From Myxococcales bacterium (GTDB taxonomy: Bacteria; Myxococcota_A; Polyangia; Polyangiales; Polyangiaceae): a stretch of 34,384 nt of DNA. Each line of letters begins with the position of its first letter. Within the stretch, counting starts at the first letter, position 1. Position numbers and translations under genes: made by a program. The stretch spans positions 1-34,384 of the forward strand of contig JAAFHV010000078.1 in NCBI GenBank assembly GCA_013297655.1, given 5' to 3'. The notes under the pieces are model-generated. The model was not told the origin of the DNA and made no database searches. It worked only from the letters and a program-made list of their open reading frames with translations. Below, piece by piece: positions 25,631-34,384 of the stretch.

Positions 25631-25646
25631 TACAAAACGGATGCCA
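25631..25646 (-). promoter_or_regulatory. sigma-54-like -24/-12 element for the efflux operon
   Basis: On the minus strand this reads TGGCATCCGTTTTGTA. Against the sigma-54 consensus TGGCACG-N4-TTGCA it keeps TGGCA at -24 and TTG-A at -12 with the exact 10-base spacing between the GG and GC pairs; the main departure is T for the conserved C at -12, plus TC for CG. The transcript would start near 25620, three bases before the adaptor ATG. The adjacent regulator has a sigma-54-contacting GAFTGA loop, which supports the call. A weak match can occur by chance. Confidence 0.5.
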
Positions 25647-25670
25647 AACGATTTCCGCGGCCTTTGTTGT

Positions 25671-25751
25671 GGATGACGTCCAAAAAATCCGTAAACTGGC
25701 TACTTGGATGACATCCGATTCGCTACAGGATGATGTCCAGGAGAGCAGTGG

Positions 25752-25760
<9 letters not shown>
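25671..25760. promoter_or_regulatory. four-copy operator array of 11-bp inverted repeats
   Basis: Four copies occur in the divergent intergenic region: GGATGACGTCC (25671-25681), GGATGACATCC (25706-25716), GGATGATGTCC (25728-25738) and GGATGACATCC (25750-25760). Copies two and four are perfect 5-base palindromes around a central base; the others depart by one base pair or so. The last three repeat with an exact 22-base period (11 repeat plus 11 spacer), about two helical turns, so proteins bound there would lie on one face. The first is 35 bases earlier. Relative to the predicted efflux promoter they centre at about -56, -91, -113 and -135. Copies three and four flank the ribosome binding site and cover the start codon of the regulator. 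Confidence 0.85.
25739..25743 (+). promoter_or_regulatory. ribosome binding site of the regulator, embedded between operators
   Basis: AGGAG eight bases before ATG 25752 fixes the start of the sigma-54 regulator. It directly abuts the third operator copy, and the fourth copy covers the start codon, so regulator binding could block its own transcription. Confidence 0.75.
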
Positions 25761-28676
<2,916 letters not shown>

Positions 28677-28744
28677 CGATCGCCCTTCGCCGACAGCGCC
28701 AAAATCGCCAATGAGATCAGACTCTTAGAGCGTGCTGCATGCCA

Positions 28745-29167
28745 CTAACGGAGCGAGTACGCCTTCCGGATTTGGCGCATCGCTTCGTCGCAGGCCGGCA
28801 GGGTGTCGCGGCCTTGCACGAGCAGCTTCTCGGCCGCGTCGAGCTCGAGCAGCATCTCGATCGCCTTCGGATCGCCGGGCTGGAGCTTGGGGAAGTCGTT
28901 CGCCATGAAGGCCTCGACGAGGTGCTTCTTGGAGAGGCCCTCGCCGGTGGGCTTGGCGCTCGTCACGCAGGCGGTCCGCGCGTCGCAGATGTCTTTCTTT
29001 TCGCAGGGCACTTGCGCGATGCGGAGGGCGAGCTCCGGCTTCCGGTTGTTCTCCGCCTCGCGGTACGCAGAGACGGCGCGATCGAGCTCGGACGCTTCTT
29101 TGCGCCCAGCTTGGTCGCATGCGCCGAGCGCGATCGCGAGACTCACAACGAACACGACGTGCCTCAT
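28745..29167 (-). CDS. small lipoprotein of unknown function
   Basis: This 140-residue protein has a clear lipoprotein signal, MRHVVFVVSLAIALGAC, with lipobox LGAC and Cys17. The mature part is helical and charged with a few extra Cys (CEKKDIC, TACV, PAC), possibly disulphide-linked in the periplasm. ATG 29167 was chosen because it overlaps the stop of the upstream oxidoreductase gene (ATGA at 29164-29167) and begins the signal peptide; a start at 29188 would add seven non-signal residues. It is co-translated with the oxidoreductase. No family recognised. It converges with the sigma-54 regulator across 68 bases in which I see no clear terminator. Confidence 0.82.
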   Translation of the reverse strand: MRHVVFVVSLAIALGACDQAGRKEASELDRAVSAYREAENNRKPELALRIAQVPCEKKDICDARTACVTSAKPTGEGLSKKHLVEAFMANDFPKLQPGDPKAIEMLLELDAAEKLLVQGRDTLPACDEAMRQIRKAYSLR

Positions 29168-30684
29168 GCGATGTCCACCTTGCTCCACATCTCGCGTCGC
29201 ATCTTTTCCTTCTGCCCGTCGGTGCGCGTGATGATGCGCGCGACGCTGGTCGCGGCGAGCAGCTCACCTTCTTGCCCGAGCGCCGGGAGCACCGACTTTC
29301 CGCACAAAAAAGCGCCCTCGAGCGGCGCACGGAGCGGCTCTGCGCCGAGGCCGAACAGCTCGCCACCGGCGACCCGGTAGCGCGGAATCATCGACTCGGC
29401 CTCGAGCGCGCCGCCCCCTTGACGAAGATGCACCCGATCGACGTCCACGCGGCTGCCCCCGCGGAAATCCCAGAGCGGACGGCCGTCGTGCGGTGAGTCG
29501 CAGAGCAGCACGTGACGCTCGAGGAACGGGAGCTGCGCGGCGAGGGTCGCCACCACCGCCTCGCGCGCCTTCGAGAGCCGCGGCGTCGCGTCGGACAAAA
29601 GCGCCTCGCACGCGAGAGTCACGGTGCCGGGCCACGGCCCCGGCGATCGCTGCACGTGGACGCTGAGCTCGGCCCGCGAGCTCTCCCCGAGGACGAACAC
29701 CTCCGCGCCGAGGGGCGGCGGAATGGCCTCTTCGCGCACGACCAACGTGACCGCCATGCGTTGCTCCTCGGCGACCAGCTCCGGGAACGTATCGGCCACC
29801 TTGCGCGGCACGGGGAACGTAGGCGCGAGACGCAAGAGCTCCTCGAGCGTGCCTCCCGAGACGAGGAACCCCACCCCGACCGGCTCGACCTTTCCGTCGA
29901 TCTCGACCGCGCGCACCTTGCCCCCGCGCTGCACGATCGACACGGCGCGATCTTGGGGCCGCACCTCGCCGCCCTGCGCGCGCACCCGCTCGATCAAAAA
30001 ATCGGTGAGCTCCGCCTCGCCACCGGAGAGCGAGAGCACCCCGCGGGTGAACGAGCCGTGGACGCGGGCGAGGGCGAACGAAGGCAGGAGCGTGGCGTCG
30101 CTGCCGTGGCGTCCGGTCTCGAACACGATGCGCCGAAGCGCGTGGCGGCTCGGAAAATCTGCGAGCAAATCGCGCTCGGGCTCCTTCGCGATGCCCACGT
30201 CGGAGAGCGCGCGGCGGGTCTCGCGGCGCTCCCAGAACGTGCCCGGCGGCCACGTCACGTCTTTCTCGAACGCGAGATCGGCCTCCCCGTTGATGCGCCC
30301 GAGCTCGGCGTAGAGCTCGTCCGTCGCGCGGCGCTGCGCGAAGAGCTCACGATCGATCTCCGCGCCGAAGAGCTCGAGGTCGGGGGGGACGTCGAGGCGG
30401 AGGCCGTCGGAGAGCACTTGGAACATCGGAGAGAGCGCGCGCGTCTTCCGGCGGAAGGTCATCGACTGCGCGAGCTCGCCGAGGGCGCGTGTCCACACCG
30501 GCGACGATCCGAAGAGGAGCGTGAACGCGCGACGCGAGAGCGCGACGTCCTCGAACGTGTACGTCGGTGGGCGCGCGCCCTGCCCGACCACGAGCACGCG
30601 CCACGAACGACGTGACAAAAGCGCCGCTGCGAGGAGCGGCCCGAGCCCCAGTCCGAGCACGACGACGTCGTAGTGCTTGCTCAT
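29164..30684 (-). CDS. FAD-dependent oxidoreductase, phytoene-dehydrogenase-like
   Basis: This 506-residue protein has an N-terminal Rossmann FAD-binding motif (about 6-33, YDVVVLGLGLGPLLAAALL); the usual GxGxxG is here GLGLGP. A desaturase-type middle follows (SLSGGEAELTDFLIERVRAQ and GFLVSGGTLEELL), then a C-terminal FAD-closing segment, FLCGKSVLPALGQEGELLAA. The layout matches the amine-oxidase/phytoene-desaturase superfamily used in carotenoid, retinol-saturase-like and related redox reactions. No carotenoid genes lie nearby, so the substrate is unknown. ATG 30684 has AAGG 11 bases upstream. It is coupled downstream to a small lipoprotein gene. Confidence 0.85.
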   Translation of the reverse strand: MSKHYDVVVLGLGLGPLLAAALLSRRSWRVLVVGQGARPPTYTFEDVALSRRAFTLLFGSSPVWTRALGELAQSMTFRRKTRALSPMFQVLSDGLRLDVPPDLELFGAEIDRELFAQRRATDELYAELGRINGEADLAFEKDVTWPPGTFWERRETRRALSDVGIAKEPERDLLADFPSRHALRRIVFETGRHGSDATLLPSFALARVHGSFTRGVLSLSGGEAELTDFLIERVRAQGGEVRPQDRAVSIVQRGGKVRAVEIDGKVEPVGVGFLVSGGTLEELLRLAPTFPVPRKVADTFPELVAEEQRMAVTLVVREEAIPPPLGAEVFVLGESSRAELSVHVQRSPGPWPGTVTLACEALLSDATPRLSKAREAVVATLAAQLPFLERHVLLCDSPHDGRPLWDFRGGSRVDVDRVHLRQGGGALEAESMIPRYRVAGGELFGLGAEPLRAPLEGAFLCGKSVLPALGQEGELLAATSVARIITRTDGQKEKMRREMWSKVDIA

Positions 30685-30745
30685 CGCGCGGCGACCTTAG
30701 GACTCGTCCGCGAAGAAGGGAACCGTGGCCTTGCGAGACCGGCCG

Positions 30746-31453
30746 TCAGAAGTGCACCGGAGCAGGCACGTTCAGCACGTCGCCGCGACCGACGGAGAGC
30801 CGCTCGTCGTCGTTTTTCCCCCAGCAGCGAACGGTTTTGTCGGTGAGACGAGCGCACGTTCCGTCGCCCGCCGCGACGATTTGCTCCGCGCCGAAGACGC
30901 CCTGGACCGGGAGCGGGACGGGAGAAGGCTCCGCGCGCGCGCTCGCGAGCTGTGCGTTCGTGTTGTCGCCGAAGCACGCGACCGTCTTGCTCGTGAAGCG
31001 GAGGCAGGCGTGCGCTCGGCCGCTCGCGACCTCTGCGATGGGGGCGAGGCCGTCGAGCTTCGGAGGCACTGGAAATCGCGCGGGATCGCACTCGAGCTTG
31101 CTCGCGACGAGGGTGCACGCCGGGCGCGGCGCTTTGGCGTCGAGCGCGGGGTCCACGACGCCGAAACAGGTGCTCGGTGCACCCGCGAGCACGAGACACA
31201 CCGATCGCTCGCCGATGCGTACGTCCAAGAGCGACCCTTGGAACGGGACGTCGCTCGGGCCGTGCGCGCTCGCAGCAGGACCGAGCGCGCCGTCGGAGCT
31301 TCGCCCCTGGCAACGGAGCTGGCCGCTCTCGAGCTGCGCGCACGTGACATGTGGACCCATGTAGAGCTCACGTACCGGCGGCGGCTTGTTCTTCTTCGGG
31401 CACCCCGCGAGGGCGAACGACGAAGCGACGAGCAAGAGCACGAGCGCCCTCAC
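30746..31453 (-). CDS. RCC1-like repeat lipoprotein
   Basis: This 235-residue protein starts at GTG 31453, overlapping the mgtE stop (GTGA). A lipoprotein signal, MRALVLLLVASSFALAGC, has lipobox LAGC with Cys18. The mature part holds about four to five RCC1-type units with paired Cys, such as VTCAQLESGQLRCQG, HACLRFTSKTVACFGDN and GTCARLTDKTVRCWGKNDD. RCC1-like repeats normally form a seven-bladed propeller; only part is present here, so it may be a partial propeller or may oligomerise. The Cys pairs suggest disulphides in the periplasm or on the surface. Function unknown; coupling to mgtE does not imply a shared role. Confidence 0.85.
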   Translation of the reverse strand: MRALVLLLVASSFALAGCPKKNKPPPVRELYMGPHVTCAQLESGQLRCQGRSSDGALGPAASAHGPSDVPFQGSLLDVRIGERSVCLVLAGAPSTCFGVVDPALDAKAPRPACTLVASKLECDPARFPVPPKLDGLAPIAEVASGRAHACLRFTSKTVACFGDNTNAQLASARAEPSPVPLPVQGVFGAEQIVAAGDGTCARLTDKTVRCWGKNDDERLSVGRGDVLNVPAPVHF

Positions 31454-32841
31454 GGGTGACCGAGGGCCGATTTCGCGATCGTCGCCGCCATGATGATCTT
31501 CGCCGCTTGCACGAAGATCACGATCCCGAGCACGTCGACCAGGCTCGCGATGAACGGAGTGGAGCTCGTCGCCGGATCGAGCCCGATACGCTTCAGCAAA
31601 ATCGGCAGGAGGCTGCCTACCGTGCAGCCCGTCATGACGATGCCGACGAGCGACGCGGAGACCGTGAGCGCGAAGCCCACGCCTTGCTCCGGGTACATGA
31701 GCACGCGCACGAAGCCCACCGCCCCGAGGCCGAGACCGAGCACGACGCCCATCATGCTCTCGCGGACGAGGATGCGCATGAAGTCGGTGTGCTTGATCTC
31801 GCCGACGGCGAGGCCACGAATGATGAGGGTGCTCGACTGGGAGCCCGAGTTACCGCCCGCGGAGATGAGGAGCGGCACGTAGTACGCGGCGCCGTGGATC
31901 GCCTCGAACACCGGATCGTAGTGGCGGAGCGCGGTCTGCGTGAAAAACTCGCCGAGGAAGAGCGCGAGGAGCCAGCCGCCGCGCTTGCGAATGAAGCTCG
32001 CGAAGGACGTCTGGAAATAGGGGACGTCGAGGGGCTCGATCGCGCCGAGCTTCTGCACGTCCTCGGTTTGCTCCTGGGTGAGCACGTCGACGATGTCGTC
32101 GATGGTGATGACGCCGAGGAGCGCGCCCTCCTTCTCGATCACCGGCATGACGTTGAGGTCGTACTTGGCCATCCGCCGCGCGACCTCTTCTTGGTCGAGA
32201 TCGGGCGTGACGCTGAGGATGTCGTCGTGGGTCACCTTCGCGAGGGGCGCGTCTGCCTTGGCGAGGAGCAGATCGCGCATGCTCGCCATGCCGAGCAACC
32301 GCTCGCCGTTCCCTACGACATAAACGTTGTAAACCGCGGAGTTATGCTCCTCCGAGAACGTGCGGACGGCCTCGATCGCCTCCTGCACGGTGCCGTCCGG
32401 CGGGACCTGAACGAACGCGGTGGTCATGAGGTGACCTGCGCTCGTCTCGGGCCACTTTTTGATCTCGCGGACCTCTTGCGCGGCCTCGGGGTCGACCTTC
32501 TCGAGCGTCTCGAGGAGGCGATCGCCCATCGCCTCGGGCAACGCGCTGAAGAGGTCGGCGCGATCGTCGGGGGCCATTTCGCTCGCGATGTGCGCGATCG
32601 ACTCGGCCTTCATGATCTCGACGAGCTCTTCTTGCTCGTGCTCCTCGAGGCGCTCGAAGATGGGCGCCGCCTCGTCGGCCGGCAGGAACTCGAGCAGCTT
32701 CGCGGCCTCGTCCGGCTCGAGCTCGCCGATGAGGTCGGCCAGATCTTCGGCGTGAATCTCCTGCAAGAGCGCGCGCGCCTGCTCCGGATCGTCCCTCAGG
32801 ACTTCCTTCAGATCGGGGCCGATCAGCTTCGAGAGGCGCAT
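31450..32841 (-). CDS. mgtE: MgtE-type magnesium channel/transporter
   Basis: This 463-residue inner-membrane Mg2+ channel has the full family layout. An N-terminal superhelical MgtE_N domain (about 1-130) with acidic repeats such as LIGELEPDEAAKLLEFLPADE precedes a CBS pair (about 130-260, ITIDDIVDVLTQEQTEDVQ at its end). Five membrane helices follow, with the ion-path motif GGNSGSQ near residue 330 and the conserved acidic residue in SLVDVLGIVIFV near the end. The cytoplasmic N and CBS domains sense Mg2+ and gate the pore in this family. ATG 32841 starts the conserved N domain; longer frames are rejected. It forms an operon with the RCC1-like lipoprotein gene. Confidence 0.95.
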   Translation of the reverse strand: MRLSKLIGPDLKEVLRDDPEQARALLQEIHAEDLADLIGELEPDEAAKLLEFLPADEAAPIFERLEEHEQEELVEIMKAESIAHIASEMAPDDRADLFSALPEAMGDRLLETLEKVDPEAAQEVREIKKWPETSAGHLMTTAFVQVPPDGTVQEAIEAVRTFSEEHNSAVYNVYVVGNGERLLGMASMRDLLLAKADAPLAKVTHDDILSVTPDLDQEEVARRMAKYDLNVMPVIEKEGALLGVITIDDIVDVLTQEQTEDVQKLGAIEPLDVPYFQTSFASFIRKRGGWLLALFLGEFFTQTALRHYDPVFEAIHGAAYYVPLLISAGGNSGSQSSTLIIRGLAVGEIKHTDFMRILVRESMMGVVLGLGLGAVGFVRVLMYPEQGVGFALTVSASLVGIVMTGCTVGSLLPILLKRIGLDPATSSTPFIASLVDVLGIVIFVQAAKIIMAATIAKSALGHP

Positions 32842-33300
32842 GGCGGGCGGGCGGAATGTAGCCCCCTTTGCGCGAAGCACAGCCCTGCAAAATGGCTCGA
32901 ACGTGCGTTTTTGGCTCGGCGCGCGGAGGTGGCACGCGACGCCACGAAAACGTGGTGAAAGGCCGCTGCGCGAGCGCTCGCCCGTCCTGTCGTGCGAGCG
33001 CAGTGGCGACCCCGCCGGTTCATGGGTGTCTCGCGCCTCGTGCGTTCCTCCGAGGGGCCCGCCCTCGGTCGGCGCACGCTTTCCGCGCCGGCGTGTCACG
33101 CGCTGCCACGACGTGCGCAGACGGAACCCAGGGAAAAACGCTGTCGGTTATGACGCCGGCGCGTCAAGTCCGACGTCACTCTATGGCTCCCATAGGTGAT
33201 TCCAGGTGGCGAAGGCGGCCGCCGCGTGTTCCGCTTCAGTCGGACCAGCGCGGGGGCTCATCGTAGGCCTCGCCTCGTTCGTTCTTACCTAGGAGAGGCC
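32842..33300. other. 459-base stretch without a recognisable gene
   Basis: Between the divergent mgtE and cupredoxin genes, open frames exist on both strands but carry no domain and lack normal codon bias. It must hold both promoters. I found a small palindrome (33181-33195) and a good ribosome binding site, AGGAG (33291-33295), for the cupredoxin gene. I could not identify an M-box riboswitch for mgtE by eye; a covariance-model search would settle that. Confidence 0.6.
33181..33195. promoter_or_regulatory. palindrome upstream of cupredoxin gene
   Basis: CTATGG and CCATAG form a perfect 6-base inverted repeat around CTC, 105 bases before the cupredoxin start. Its size and place suit a repressor or activator site, but no regulator gene sits nearby and it may be chance. 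Confidence 0.3.
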
Positions 33301-33804
33301 ATGAAACAGCTCGTTCGCGTCGCAAGTCTCGTCATGCTCGTCGCCCCGTTCGGACTCGCGTCCGTGGTCGGCACCGGTTGCTCCAGCGACAGCACCACCT
33401 CGGATGGCGGAACCTCGCCCACGAGCACCGGCACCAGCACCGGCACCACGCCCACGCCGACCGGCACCGGCACCGGCACCGGAACGCCGGACTCGAGCGT
33501 CCCGAGCGGACCCGAGCTCAACGGCTGCAAGACCTACGTCGATCTCACCGCCGACGCGGCCAAGCGCGAGATTACGTGGGGCTTCTCGGTCTCGAACACG
33601 CCCGAGGCGTGCATGAGGATCAAAGCGGGCCAGTCGGTCACGTGGAACGGCGACTTCGGCCTCCACCCGCTCGGGCCGAAGGGTGGCGACACCCCGACGC
33701 CGATCACGAACACCGCGACGGTGAAGTTCGACAAGGCCGGCACGTTCGGCTTCGTCTGTACCGCGCACTCCTCGATGCAGGGCGTGATCCTGGTCGTCCC
33801 CTGA
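33301..33804 (+). CDS. cupredoxin (plastocyanin-like) lipoprotein
   Basis: This 167-residue exported protein has a signal peptide (about 1-26) ending at VVGTGC, a loose lipobox with Cys27. A Thr/Gly/Pro-rich linker (about 38-64) leads to a small cupredoxin domain. Type 1 copper ligands are visible: His in GLHPLG, then Cys, His and Met in VCTAHSSMQG. It probably carries electrons in the periplasm or at the cell surface, tethered by the flexible linker. ATG 33301 has AGGAG five bases upstream. It stands alone, ends in a strong intrinsic terminator, and faces a convergent partial gene. Confidence 0.92.
   Translation: MKQLVRVASLVMLVAPFGLASVVGTGCSSDSTTSDGGTSPTSTGTSTGTTPTPTGTGTGTGTPDSSVPSGPELNGCKTYVDLTADAAKREITWGFSVSNTPEACMRIKAGQSVTWNGDFGLHPLGPKGGDTPTPITNTATVKFDKAGTFGFVCTAHSSMQGVILVVP
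33421..33480 (+). repeat. tandem ACCGGC-type repeat coding a Thr/Gly linker
   Basis: Imperfect six-base units (ACCGGC, with AGC and ACG variants) fill this part of the cupredoxin gene and encode alternating Thr-Gly and Thr-Pro pairs. Such repeats can change length by slippage without breaking the frame. Confidence 0.75.
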
Positions 33805-33833
33805 CACGATCCCGCGTGAGCTTACGCGACGAG

Positions 33834-33868
33834 ACGAGGGCCACGGGCGGCCCTCGTTTCGTTTTTTT
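33834..33868 (+). terminator. intrinsic terminator after cupredoxin gene
   Basis: ACGAGGGCC pairs with GGCCCTCGT (9 bases, loop ACGGGC), followed by TTCG and seven T. It starts 30 bases after the cupredoxin stop and is the clearest rho-independent terminator in the window. Confidence 0.88.
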
Positions 33869-33916
33869 GTGGCTTCGGTGGTCGTCCGCGCGCAGAGCGC
33901 GACGAAGCGCGGGAGG

Positions 33917-34384
33917 CTATTTTTTCCCGTGGCTCGGGCCGTTCGCATAACCCCACTCGCGGAGCATGCGGGACATCTCGGCGGCCCCCTCGCCCGCCGC
34001 GCCCTCGCGCGCGAACGCGGCACCGCCACGATCGCGGGAGACGAACACGCCCTCGTCGCGACGCACGTCGACCTCCGGAAACCGCGCCGCTCGCAGCGCG
34101 CGACGGGCATCTTCTCCGACCACGCCGAGCTCGAGCCCAGCCCTCGCGACGCCGAACGGCCCGCCGTAGGCGACCGCGGTCGAGACGGCGTCGAAAGAGA
34201 AGGTCCACTTCACGTCGGCCGCGGGCGGCGTCGTGAGCAAGTCGAAACCGACGAGCTCGTCTTCCGCGGTGAGCAGATCGATCTCGAAGCCGTCGTCGAG
34301 CTTGCGGATGGCCTCCGCGCCGAGGCCGACGAGCTTGAGGTCGCTCGTGGTGCCTTTCACGATCGTGACCTTGCCCTGGACCTT
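33917..34384 (-). CDS. partial gene running off the right edge (unknown product)
   Basis: The reading frame continues without a stop to the window edge (first visible residues KVQGKVTIVKGTTSD), so the true start lies outside; the GTG at 34360 is probably internal. About 155 residues are visible. The segment SDLKLVGLGAEAIRKLDDGFEIDLLTAEDEL suggests an alpha/beta fold, and the end is Ala/Arg/Glu-rich, closing with WGYANGPSHGKK. I recognise no family. It is convergent with the cupredoxin gene, and the terminator between them has its T-run on the other strand. Confidence 0.7.
   Translation of the reverse strand, partial: KVQGKVTIVKGTTSDLKLVGLGAEAIRKLDDGFEIDLLTAEDELVGFDLLTTPPAADVKWTFSFDAVSTAVAYGGPFGVARAGLELGVVGEDARRALRAARFPEVDVRRDEGVFVSRDRGGAAFAREGAAGEGAAEMSRMLREWGYANGPSHGKK

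Noticed and set aside
32842-33100. M-box magnesium riboswitch before mgtE
   Set aside because: I could not trace the conserved M-box core by eye; a covariance-model search would decide, so it is not called.

Overview
The window is a strongly GC-rich bacterial chromosome segment with a third-position GC codon bias. It is densely packed: most neighbouring same-strand genes overlap by a GTGA, ATGA or TTGA stop/start junction. Its content suggests a myxobacterium or related Polyangia-type deltaproteobacterium. Pointers are a membrane-tethered Ser/Thr kinase with an N-terminal zinc ribbon, several lineage-type lipoproteins (one RCC1-like), an AGPS-like ether-lipid-type oxidase, and a very large sigma-54 AAA+ regulator. 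This placement is inference; no rRNA is present.

Layout. Bases 1-8886 (+) hold the tail of an upstream gene, a possible leader ORF, an ABC-2 type ATPase and permease, a DUF58 protein, a BatA/VWA membrane protein and a 1012-residue double-VWA/glutaminase-like membrane protein. All are joined by overlaps, so this is one operon. Bases 8968-14610 (-) hold the Ser/Thr kinase, a coiled-coil C4 zinc-ribbon protein, a tRNA with CAT anticodon (probably Ile2), a lipoprotein, and a fused homocysteine methyltransferase/methylenetetrahydrofolate reductase. Bases 14739-16819 (+) hold an AGPS-like FAD oxidase coupled to a protein resembling half of its FAD domain. Bases 16884-18899 (-) hold a Tat-signal pirin and PRPP synthetase (prs). 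Bases 19031-21174 (+) hold an internally duplicated TM/TPR-like protein and a small conserved protein.

Bases 21171-28676 form a self-contained drug-efflux locus. An EmrA-like adaptor, EmrB-like MFS pump and TolC-like channel run leftward, diverging from a 974-residue regulator. That regulator has an N-terminal helix-turn-helix, a long helical-repeat region, a GAF-like segment and a sigma-54 AAA+ domain with an intact GAFTGA loop, but no C-terminal Fis-type HTH. The 134-base intergenic region carries four copies of an 11-bp inverted repeat (GGATGACATCC type), three of them at an exact 22-base period. It also carries a -24/-12-like element just upstream of the pump operon. The last repeat copy covers the regulator's own start codon. 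This is the most interesting part of the window: it predicts a sigma-54-driven efflux pump with self-limiting regulator expression.

Bases 28745-32841 (-) hold a small lipoprotein coupled to a phytoene-dehydrogenase-like FAD oxidoreductase, and an RCC1-like lipoprotein coupled to the Mg2+ channel MgtE. A 459-base non-coding stretch follows, then a cupredoxin lipoprotein (+) with a clear intrinsic terminator, and a partial gene (-) running off the right edge. I saw no insertion sequence, prophage, CRISPR array or sign of recent transfer.
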